Below, one piece after another: positions 9,506 through 16,912 of a stretch of DNA of 43,992 nucleotides; the stretch's first letter is position 1; every line of letters starts with the position of its first letter. Source of the DNA: Flavobacterium sp. J49 (lineage in GTDB: Bacteria > Bacteroidota > Bacteroidia > Flavobacteriales > Flavobacteriaceae). The position numbers and the translations under genes are program-made. A model generated the notes under the pieces. It saw only the letters and a program-made list of their open reading frames with translations. It was not told the origin of the DNA and ran no database searches. The stretch covers positions 1 to 43,992 of the forward strand of contig NZ_JAAQQU010000085.1 in assembly GCF_011742145.1 (NCBI RefSeq). The letters are read 5' to 3'.

Positions 9506-9533
9506 TTGGTTTGGTTGTAATTAATTACTTTTG
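9506..9533 (+). promoter_or_regulatory. sucC promoter (TTG-N17-TACTTTTG)
   Basis: TTG at 9506-9508 and TACTTTTG at 9526-9533 are separated by 17 nt and match the Bacteroidota consensus. The -7 box lies 53 nt before the sucC start. Confidence 0.65.
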
Positions 9534-9586
9534 TGGCACATTTGGTTGAATTCAATTTTCAGCACTTCACAAACTAACTATTTATT

Positions 9587-10780
9587 ATGAACATACACGA
9601 ATATCAAGGTAAAGAAATTTTAGCCAGTTATGGCGTTCGAGTTCAACGTGGCATTGTGGCAAACAGTCCCGTAGAAGCAGTAGCGGCAGCCAAACAATTG
9701 ACAGCAGAAACCGGTACAGGTTGGCATGTAATCAAAGCACAAATTCACGCGGGTGGAAGAGGAAAAGGCGGCGGCGTAAAATTGGCCAAAAACTTGCAAC
9801 AAGTAGAGGAAATATCAGAACAAATTATCGGGATGATGTTAAAAACACCTCAAACACCACCTGAAGGGAAAAAAGTTCACAAAGTTTTAATCGCAGAAGA
9901 TGTTTATTATCCGGGCGAGAGTGAAACTTCTGAGTTTTATATGTCAGTTCTTTTAAACAGAGCCAGAGGAAGAAACATGATTATGTATTCTACAGAAGGC
10001 GGAATGGATATTGAAGAAGTAGCCGAGCACACACCACATTTAATTTTTACGGAGGAAATTGATCCTGCAGTAGGTTTGCAAGGTTTCCAAGCCAGAAGAA
10101 TTGCGTTTAACTTAGGGCTTTCCGGAAATGCTTTCAAAGAGATGGTAAAATTTGTGGAGGCTTTATACAATGCTTACATCGGTTCAGATGCATCCATGTT
10201 TGAAATCAATCCGGTTTTAAAAACCTCTGACAATAAAATTATGGCGGTTGATGCCAAAGTAAATATAGACGATAATGCTTTGTTCAGACAGCCAAAATAT
10301 GCTGACATGCGCGACATTCGTGAAGAAAATCCAATCGAAGTAGAAGCCAAAGAAGTAGGTTTGAACTATGTTGACCTTGACGGAACGGTTGGTTGTATGG
10401 TAAACGGAGCAGGATTAGCCATGGCAACCATGGACCTAATTAAATATGCAGGTTTTGAACCGGCGAACTTCTTAGACGTAGGTGGAACCGCGGATGCAAA
10501 ACGTGTGGAAACCGCTTTCCGTATTATCTTAAAAGATCCAAATGTAAAAGCGATTTTGATTAATATTTTTGGTGGAATTGTTCGTTGTGACCGTGTGGCG
10601 CAAGGAGTTGTTGATGCATACAAAAATATGGGTGACGCTATTAAAGTGCCGATTATTGTTCGTTTACAAGGAACCAATGCAGAAATTGCCAAAGAATTAA
10701 TTGACAATTCAGGAATGCCGATTTTATCAGCGGTACAATTCCAAGAAGCAGCTGACCAAGTAAAAGCAGCATTGTCTTAA
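9587..10780 (+). CDS. sucC: Succinate-CoA ligase (ADP-forming) beta subunit
   Basis: 397 residues, the usual length. MNIHEYQGKEILASYGV is the conserved SucC N-terminus. The ATP-grasp domain is visible (IKAQIHAGGRGKGGGVKLAK, FEINPVL, AVDAKVNIDDNALFR). The C-terminal CoA-ligase domain has DLDGTVGCMVNGAGLAMATM, FLDVGG and INIFGGIVRCD. It makes succinate and ATP from succinyl-CoA in the TCA cycle and needs an alpha subunit (SucD), which is not in the window; in Bacteroidota the two genes are often apart. It has its own promoter and terminator. Confidence 0.97.
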   Translation: MNIHEYQGKEILASYGVRVQRGIVANSPVEAVAAAKQLTAETGTGWHVIKAQIHAGGRGKGGGVKLAKNLQQVEEISEQIIGMMLKTPQTPPEGKKVHKVLIAEDVYYPGESETSEFYMSVLLNRARGRNMIMYSTEGGMDIEEVAEHTPHLIFTEEIDPAVGLQGFQARRIAFNLGLSGNAFKEMVKFVEALYNAYIGSDASMFEINPVLKTSDNKIMAVDAKVNIDDNALFRQPKYADMRDIREENPIEVEAKEVGLNYVDLDGTVGCMVNGAGLAMATMDLIKYAGFEPANFLDVGGTADAKRVETAFRIILKDPNVKAILINIFGGIVRCDRVAQGVVDAYKNMGDAIKVPIIVRLQGTNAEIAKELIDNSGMPILSAVQFQEAADQVKAALS

Positions 10781-10811
10781 AAGTAAATTACAACTTATAA
10801 GTTACAAAGTG

Positions 10812-10845
10812 AAAAACCCGAGTGAAAGCTCGGGTTTTTTTATTA
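10812..10845 (+). terminator. sucC terminator
   Basis: AAAAACCCGAG (10812-10822) pairs with CTCGGGTTTTT (10829-10839) around a 6-nt loop and is followed by more T. It lies about 30 nt after the sucC stop. Confidence 0.92.
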
Positions 10846-10883
10846 TTTTTCGACTTTATTTTTATCACCAAGTCAAACGGTAA

Positions 10884-12242
10884 ATGGATATTAAAAATTT
10901 CTCCACCAAAAGGGTAAACCTTCTGATCATTTTGATTTCGTCACTAATGATGATTGTCGTGCTCAATTTGCCTTTTAAAGCAAAACCTTTTGGAGATATG
11001 ACCTTTCATGAAGAAGCAAAGCATTTGGCCTTGTATTTAAAAGGTGACATCGGGTATGATAAAGTCACTATTACCAAAGCGCCCGGACCGGTATTTTTTT
11101 ACACTGCACCTTATTTGATTGCGCCTTCGGACGCTACAGATAACCAACTTTGGGTTTATGCCGTAGTATTTACTTTTATCATCATTACCATAAGTTTACT
11201 GCTGATTTTTAAAATTGGCTCCAGTCTTTTTTCCAAAGAAGTGGGATTGTTGAGTGTATTGCTATTCTTTATCTTTCCTATACATTGCTATTATTCCTTA
11301 GGGATTTTAGCTGAAGTGCCTGCGTTTTTTTCGCTGACTTTGGCTTTGTACGGTTGGTCAAGAATTGCAAAAGAAGCAAGAGAAACTAAAAGTTGGCTGC
11401 TATTGTTGTTAGGGCTTTGGTTTTTGATCCTCAACCGACCTAACACAATGTTGTTATTGTTGATTGGGTTCTTGTTGGTGGTTTATGCCTTTTTCAAGAA
11501 CAAACAATTCTTTAAAACCTATGGAAAGAAACTGGTATTGACTTTCACTTGTGTAGGTTTAATGGGCTATGGAACATTACAATTGGCCAAAATGGTTACC
11601 GGAACCAAAAGCGGTTACAATCAGGAAGGCCTTCTATATTTTGTCGCGCACCAAGGCCGATTTCAATTCAGAGAAGAACCAACCGATTTCCGTTTTTGGG
11701 AAAGCGATATCAGACCGGATAGTAAAGATTATCAAAATTGGGGTAAAAGCGGAGAAGCTTTAGGTAAAATCATAGAAGAAACCAAACGCTCTCACGGCGA
11801 CGTTTACCGAGAGTTCTTAATTAATGACGCTTTAGAACATCCTTTTCTGTTTACCAGACAGTTTTTTGTCAAATGTTTTTATGGTCACATGTATTTTATC
11901 AACAGCGTAAAACCCAAAGATTTTCATCTTGGACCTATTCACGGTGTTATGGGTTATTGGCTGGTTATTTTTATCATTAACTTTATCAATATTATCATCA
12001 TACTTGGTGCTGCTTTGTTTTTGGTTAAAGAAAAAAGTCTTAACAATTATTGGCTTTTTTGGGGTGTAATTGTGGCCTTATTGATTTTCCACGGATTGAC
12101 TTACATGGAGCCGCGTTATATGTTTCCGGCGCGAGTGGCTTTGTATATTATGAGTGCCGCCGGATTATACCGCTTGCCTTGGATTCAAAGAAAAGTTAAC
12201 TATCTTTCGGGACTTGTTTTTACCACTAAATCTGTCAGCTAA
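10884..12242 (+). CDS. GT-C type membrane glycosyltransferase (family 39/PMT-ArnT-like)
   Basis: 452 residues with about ten hydrophobic membrane segments, the first near residues 12-30 (NLLIILISSLMMIVVLNLPF). The first extracytoplasmic loop has FGDMTFHEEAKHLALYLKG, an acidic-residue loop typical of GT-C enzymes, followed by KAPGPVFFY. Such enzymes transfer a sugar from a polyprenyl-phosphate carrier to a lipid or protein acceptor on the outer face of the inner membrane. It overlaps the next gene by one base (TAATG). That gene is a polyprenyl-phosphate glycosyltransferase that could supply the donor. The exact sugar and acceptor cannot be told from the sequence. Confidence 0.75.
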   Translation: MDIKNFSTKRVNLLIILISSLMMIVVLNLPFKAKPFGDMTFHEEAKHLALYLKGDIGYDKVTITKAPGPVFFYTAPYLIAPSDATDNQLWVYAVVFTFIIITISLLLIFKIGSSLFSKEVGLLSVLLFFIFPIHCYYSLGILAEVPAFFSLTLALYGWSRIAKEARETKSWLLLLLGLWFLILNRPNTMLLLLIGFLLVVYAFFKNKQFFKTYGKKLVLTFTCVGLMGYGTLQLAKMVTGTKSGYNQEGLLYFVAHQGRFQFREEPTDFRFWESDIRPDSKDYQNWGKSGEALGKIIEETKRSHGDVYREFLINDALEHPFLFTRQFFVKCFYGHMYFINSVKPKDFHLGPIHGVMGYWLVIFIINFINIIIILGAALFLVKEKSLNNYWLFWGVIVALLIFHGLTYMEPRYMFPARVALYIMSAAGLYRLPWIQRKVNYLSGLVFTTKSVS

Positions 12243-13198
12243 TGGAAAATCATGACAAACCTATTATTGGTGTAGTGTCACCATGCTATAATGAGGAATT
12301 GGTGTTGCCGGAAACTTCCGTGCAGTTGAATGCCATCATAGCCGATTTAGTTTCGCGCAATATTATTTCTGAAAAGAGTTTTGCTGTTTTTGTGGATGAT
12401 GGGAGCAAAGACAAAACTTGGAATATCATCGAAGAAAAAGCGTTGCAATTAACCCATATCAAAGGACTGAAATTGGCCGGAAATGTAGGTCATCAAAAAG
12501 CATTATTAGCCGGATTACTGACTTTTAAAGACGAAGCCGATGCCTTGATTTCTATCGATGCCGATTTGCAGGATGACGTTCGCGTGATAGCAGAAATGAT
12601 AGTCAAATACAAATCGGGAATTGATGTAGTGTACGGCGTTCGCAAGGAAAGAGCTACCGATACTTTTTTCAAAAGAAACACCGCCTTGCTGTTCTACAAT
12701 TTGATGAAGAAAATGAAGGTCAATATCATTCACAACCATGCCGATTACCGTTTGTGCAGCCAAAGAGTTTTGAATGCTTTGGCCGAATTCGGAGAAGTGA
12801 ATTTGTTTTTACGAGGAATTATCCCAACCATCGGTTTTAGCAAAGAGGTCGTTTATTATGACCGATTAGAACGCTTTGCCGGCGAATCCAAATACCCTTT
12901 CCGAAAAATGGCGGCTTTTGCCTGGAATGGCGTGACTTCTTTTAGCAATTATCCACTGAAATTGGTGACCATTATTGGTTTTGTTATCTTTTTCTTTTGT
13001 TTGATAATGACCGGTTATGCCCTGTTTGCTTTGTATACCGGAAACGTGGTTCCCGGTTGGCTTTCAACGGTTTTACCCATGTATTTTTTGGGCGGCGTTC
13101 AGTTGTTTTGTTTCGGAATTTTAGGCGAGTATATCGGCAAAATTTATTCGGAAGTAAAGCAAAGACCTCGCTATTTTATTGATAAACGAGTAGATTAA
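12242..13198 (+). CDS. GT2 glycosyltransferase, DPM1/GtrB-like (polyprenyl-phosphate sugar synthase)
   Basis: 318 residues. The N-terminal GT-A domain has VVSPCYNEE, the nucleotide-binding VFVDDGSKD and a DxD-type metal site in SIDADLQDD. Two C-terminal membrane segments (around VTIIGFVIFFFCLIMTGYAL and the segment before GILGEYIGKIYSEVK) are as in GtrB/DPM1-type enzymes. These load a sugar from a nucleotide donor onto undecaprenyl phosphate at the cytoplasmic face. The ATG overlaps the stop of the GT-C gene by one base and the methyltransferase begins 11 nt after it, so the three are almost certainly one operon. Confidence 0.9.
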   Translation: MENHDKPIIGVVSPCYNEELVLPETSVQLNAIIADLVSRNIISEKSFAVFVDDGSKDKTWNIIEEKALQLTHIKGLKLAGNVGHQKALLAGLLTFKDEADALISIDADLQDDVRVIAEMIVKYKSGIDVVYGVRKERATDTFFKRNTALLFYNLMKKMKVNIIHNHADYRLCSQRVLNALAEFGEVNLFLRGIIPTIGFSKEVVYYDRLERFAGESKYPFRKMAAFAWNGVTSFSNYPLKLVTIIGFVIFFFCLIMTGYALFALYTGNVVPGWLSTVLPMYFLGGVQLFCFGILGEYIGKIYSEVKQRPRYFIDKRVD

Positions 13199-13209
13199 GA
13201 AAATAAACT

Positions 13210-13947
13210 ATGAAAAAAGATTTTGAGAAAAAATACCACGATGTAGAAACCGACCATTGGTGGTTCAAATCAAGAAGAAAATATTTACTCGACCTATTGG
13301 AAAATGTTCCGAAAGACAGTAAAATATTAGACATTGGCTGTTCTTCCGGGGTGTTTTTAAAAGACTTGGAAAAATTGGGTTTCGCACTCGAAAATTTGTA
13401 CGGCGTTGACATCAGCGACAAGGCTATAGCCAATTGCCAAGCCAACGGCATTCCCAATACTTTTGTAATGGATGCGCAAAACATAACACTTGCGGAATCT
13501 TTTGACATCATAGTGGCTTCCGACTGTTTGGAGCATTTGCAAGACGATAAACAAGCCTTGAAGAACTGGAAATCTTTGCTGAAAGTAGGTGGAACGATGT
13601 ATGTTTTTGTGCCGGCTTTTATGTCGTTGTGGAGTTATCACGATGAAGTAAACATGCATTACCGACGGTATACTAATGCCGAGTTAAGAGCGAAAATTTC
13701 AAATGAAAACCTGGAAATTCTCAAATCGAGTTATTGGAATTTCTTTTTGTTTTTACCGGTTTACCTCTTCAGAAAATTGACGGCTGTTTTCCAAAAAAAC
13801 AAAACCGGCGAAAGCGATATTTCTATTGGGAATACCTTTGTAAACAGCATTTTACTGCAGTTGATTGTTTTTGAGAACAAGTTGTTGAAAATGGTTAACT
13901 TCCCGTTTGGTGTCAGCACTTTTTGTGTTGCCAAAAGAAAAGCGTAA
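13210..13947 (+). CDS. Class I SAM-dependent methyltransferase
   Basis: 245 residues. Motif I is ILDIGCSSGVFL (around residue 40); GVDISDKAI, MDAQNI and DIIVASDCLEHL follow in the order of Methyltransf_11/25-type enzymes. A C-terminal helix-rich part (WNFFLFLPVYLF) is hydrophobic and could touch the membrane. This pattern is common in methyltransferases found with lipid-linked sugar enzymes. It is the third gene of the operon with the GT-C and GtrB-like transferases, so it may methylate the sugar or carrier product; that is inference. Confidence 0.85.
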   Translation: MKKDFEKKYHDVETDHWWFKSRRKYLLDLLENVPKDSKILDIGCSSGVFLKDLEKLGFALENLYGVDISDKAIANCQANGIPNTFVMDAQNITLAESFDIIVASDCLEHLQDDKQALKNWKSLLKVGGTMYVFVPAFMSLWSYHDEVNMHYRRYTNAELRAKISNENLEILKSSYWNFFLFLPVYLFRKLTAVFQKNKTGESDISIGNTFVNSILLQLIVFENKLLKMVNFPFGVSTFCVAKRKA

Positions 13948-14019
13948 GAGCCGCTCTTTCAAATTCTAATTCAAACCACCTAAATACTCATTTTGAGCAT
14001 TTCAACCGAAAGGAAATAC

Positions 14020-14027
14020 TATTTTTG
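14020..14027 (+). promoter_or_regulatory. -7 box upstream of the histidine kinase gene
   Basis: TATTTTTG fits TAnnTTTG and lies 25 nt before the ATG at 14053. A TTG at 13993 is 24 nt upstream of the box, a little long for the usual spacing. It supports 14053 as the start. Confidence 0.5.
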
Positions 14028-14052
14028 TTTGGAACATTACACAAATGTACGA

Positions 14053-16014
14053 ATGAGAATAGAAAAATACTTTCTTTTATATGGGTTGCTGTTTTTTTCT
14101 GTGCTGTGTTGGTCACAAGACCAAAAAACAGACAGTTTGATTTCGGCTTTACAAAAAACCAGAAATGATATAGACAAAGCCGAATTGCTCAATGCAATTG
14201 CCGATCAATACAAAACAAGTGATCCGAAGTTGATGTTGGATTATGCCCAAAAAGCCTTTGATTTGGCCCAAAAGATTGATTACCAATTGGCCGAAGGCAA
14301 TGCCATGCTCAATATGGGAAACGCCAATATCATTGTTGGGAATTATGCCAAAGCCTTGCAACATTTTACCGATGCCCAACATCTTTTTGAAACCATAACT
14401 GTAAAAGATGACACCGAAAAGCAAAAAGGACTGGCCAAAGCCTTAGGGAGTATTGGCATTGTTTTTTCGGAACAGAGCAATTATTCGAAAGCACTACAAT
14501 ATTATTTGAAAGCGGTTACAATTTATGAGCGACTCAAAGACGAGGAAAAGTGTGCCAAGCTCTACAACAACATCGGTATCGTTTACAAATCAATATCGGC
14601 CGATTTTAAAGCCTTAGAATATTTTATCAAAGCCCAAAAAATACAGGAAAAGCGCCATGATCCTAATTTAGGCATTACTTATACCAATATTGGAAACGGT
14701 TACTTAAAGCAAAACAATTTACCCAAAGCTTTTGATTACTACAGCAAAGCCAAAGCCGCTTTAGACAAGCATCCGAATCCGAGAGCTTTAGGCGAATGGT
14801 ATAATAATGTCGGGTTGTATTACAAAGCCTCTAAGCAGAATGAGCAAGCGGTGTCTAACTGGAAATCGGCCATTAAGACCTTTGCAAGTATTGATGACAA
14901 ATTCGGAGTAGGCGATAGTTACATTCATTTGGGCCAATTGTTTTTGGAACAGAACAAACTGTCGGAAGCGATTACCATGGCTGAAAAAGCATTGGCTTTA
15001 GCCAAAGAGATCAAGGTCTTAGAGCAAGTGGTCATCACCGAAAAACTACTGAGTGACATATACGCCCAACAAAATAAACCGGCTTTGGCATTGGCGCACT
15101 TTAAATTGTACAGTCGTGCCAAAGACAGTTTGACCAATGCCGAAAACATCAGAAGAAGCGTGGAAGAAGAATTAAATTTTGATTTTGAAAAACGTGAAAC
15201 TATCCACCAAAAAGAAATTGAAAAAAGAGATTTGTTGCTCAAAGAAGAATCCAAGCGAAACACTTTACAACTCTTTTTTGCCGCTATTTTTGGATTGTTA
15301 TTGTTCGGAATTGCTTTTTTGATTTACAACCGAATCCAACTCAAAAAGAATTTAACTTTACAAAAAGAATTAGCCGAATACGAACAGAAAGCGCTGCATT
15401 TGCAGATGAATCCGCATTTTGTGTTCAACTGTTTGGGATCGATTTCGAGTTTTATTGTGCAAAACGGAACTGATTCGGCTATCAAATATTTGTCAAAATT
15501 CTCTAAATTGATGCGATTGACTTTAGAATATTCCAAAGAATCACTGATTCCCATCGACAAAGAAATTGAGAGTTTGCAAAATTATTTAGAATTGGAGCAA
15601 CTGCGTTTTAATAATAAATTTACTTTTTCAATTTTTAAAAGTGATGCGATAGAAGACGATGTGGCTTTACCGCCATTATTATTGCAACCTTTTGTGGAAA
15701 ACGCCATCATACACGGAGTGATTCCTAAAAAGGAAATCGGAAGTATTGCCGTGCGTTTTACGGTAGAAAAAGACAGTCTGATTTGTACGGTGGAAGACAA
15801 CGGGATTGGTTTTAATGAATCCAAAGCCCAAAAAGAAAATTCGGTAGTTGCCCACAAATCAATGGCGTTGGATATCACTAAAAAGCGTTTGGAAATGATA
15901 GAATCAACGACCAAACAAAAAACAGAATTCAAAATAGAAGAAGTAAAAACCCATCCCGAAGAGATTTTGGGAACCAAAGTAACTTTGCATTTGCCGATAC
16001 AATATAGTAAATAG
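14053..16014 (+). CDS. TPR-containing sensor histidine kinase of the LytS/YehU type
   Basis: 653 residues. A signal sequence (MRIEKYFLLYGLLFFSVLCWSQ) is followed by a periplasmic array of tetratricopeptide repeats (roughly residues 45-350; for example LYNNIGIVYKSISADFKALE, YTNIGNGYLKQNNLPKAFDY). Then come a coiled segment, one membrane helix (LFFAAIFGLLLFGIAFLIYN), a short coiled coil, and the His_kinase domain with the phospho-acceptor His455 in LQMNPHFVFN. The ATPase part has LLLQPFVENAIIHG and VEDNGIGF. It should phosphorylate the response regulator encoded 29 nt downstream. The signal sensed by the TPR domain is unknown. The next target-like gene is the leucine-rich-repeat T9SS protein. 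Confidence 0.92.
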   Translation: MRIEKYFLLYGLLFFSVLCWSQDQKTDSLISALQKTRNDIDKAELLNAIADQYKTSDPKLMLDYAQKAFDLAQKIDYQLAEGNAMLNMGNANIIVGNYAKALQHFTDAQHLFETITVKDDTEKQKGLAKALGSIGIVFSEQSNYSKALQYYLKAVTIYERLKDEEKCAKLYNNIGIVYKSISADFKALEYFIKAQKIQEKRHDPNLGITYTNIGNGYLKQNNLPKAFDYYSKAKAALDKHPNPRALGEWYNNVGLYYKASKQNEQAVSNWKSAIKTFASIDDKFGVGDSYIHLGQLFLEQNKLSEAITMAEKALALAKEIKVLEQVVITEKLLSDIYAQQNKPALALAHFKLYSRAKDSLTNAENIRRSVEEELNFDFEKRETIHQKEIEKRDLLLKEESKRNTLQLFFAAIFGLLLFGIAFLIYNRIQLKKNLTLQKELAEYEQKALHLQMNPHFVFNCLGSISSFIVQNGTDSAIKYLSKFSKLMRLTLEYSKESLIPIDKEIESLQNYLELEQLRFNNKFTFSIFKSDAIEDDVALPPLLLQPFVENAIIHGVIPKKEIGSIAVRFTVEKDSLICTVEDNGIGFNESKAQKENSVVAHKSMALDITKKRLEMIESTTKQKTEFKIEEVKTHPEEILGTKVTLHLPIQYSK

Positions 16015-16043
16015 TTACGAGTTCAAAGTTAACCCAAACCCAT

Positions 16044-16802
16044 ATGATTACAGCCTTATTAATTGATGACGACTGCAATTTGAGAAACGGAATGAAAAGT
16101 CTGTTGGCTCGTTACGCACCCGAAATCAGGATTGTTGGAGAAGCCGATAGTGTCGAAACCGGTGTACCTTTGTTATTGCAAAATCCGCCGCAAGTGTTGT
16201 TTCTGGACATTCATTTGGGCGATGGTTCGGGCTTTGATTTATTGGAAGAAGTCAATAAAAAAGGAAAGTTGAATTCTCAAATTGTTTTTATCACAGCGCA
16301 CGAACAGTATGCCGTCAAAGCCTTCCGATTTAGTGCTTTGGATTTTTTGCTGAAACCGGTTGACCCCGAAGAATTACAGAAAGTAATCGGCAAACTAAAA
16401 GATGTTATTGATAAAAATGATAACGTATCGCATATCGATTTGTTGTTGGAAAACATTCGAAAGAAAGTAGATAATTTCAAACGCATTGCTTTGTCCAACT
16501 CAGACGGCATCCATCTTTTTGAAGTGAGCGACATCATTCGTTGCGAAAGCGAAGACAACTATACCAAGTTTTACATCAAAAACAGTAAACCGATTTTAAT
16601 ATCGAAGACTTTGAAAGAATACGAAGAATTATTAACCGAACACGGATTTGAACGGATTCACCAAAGTCACTTGATTAATCTGGCTTATTTGAAATCCTAT
16701 ATCAAAAAAGACGGCGGTTATGTGGTTATGGCAGACAACAGTAATCTTCCTATTTCGCAAAGAAAAAAAGACAGGTTACAGGAATTATTAAAGATGTTGT
16801 AA
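16044..16802 (+). CDS. LytTR family response regulator
   Basis: 252 residues. The receiver domain (1-120) has acidic residues in LIDDDC, phospho-acceptor Asp55 in VLFLDIHLGDGSGFD, a Thr in FITAHEQY and the conserved Lys in DFLLKPVD. The LytTR DNA-binding domain occupies about residues 145-250 (IIRCESEDNYTKFYI, RIHQSHLINLAYL, LPISQRKKDRL). It forms a two-component pair with the kinase just upstream and is probably co-transcribed with it. Its target promoters cannot be read from this window. Confidence 0.94.
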   Translation: MITALLIDDDCNLRNGMKSLLARYAPEIRIVGEADSVETGVPLLLQNPPQVLFLDIHLGDGSGFDLLEEVNKKGKLNSQIVFITAHEQYAVKAFRFSALDFLLKPVDPEELQKVIGKLKDVIDKNDNVSHIDLLLENIRKKVDNFKRIALSNSDGIHLFEVSDIIRCESEDNYTKFYIKNSKPILISKTLKEYEELLTEHGFERIHQSHLINLAYLKSYIKKDGGYVVMADNSNLPISQRKKDRLQELLKML

Positions 16803-16912
16803 CGAATTCTAAATCAGAATAGGTCATTACTCATTTGCTAAAGATTACTAAAACAACATACAGTAAATTTATATTATCAAATAAAATCAATCTAAAACGA
16901 ATTCTATATACT

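Noticed and set aside
13945..13960. Hairpin AAGAG/CTCTT just after the methyltransferase stop as a terminator
   Set aside because: Only 5 bp with a 3-nt loop and a weak T run; far weaker than the other terminators here.
15582..15977. Minus-strand open frame inside the histidine kinase gene
   Set aside because: Lies opposite the ATPase domain of the kinase; no independent start signal or family match.
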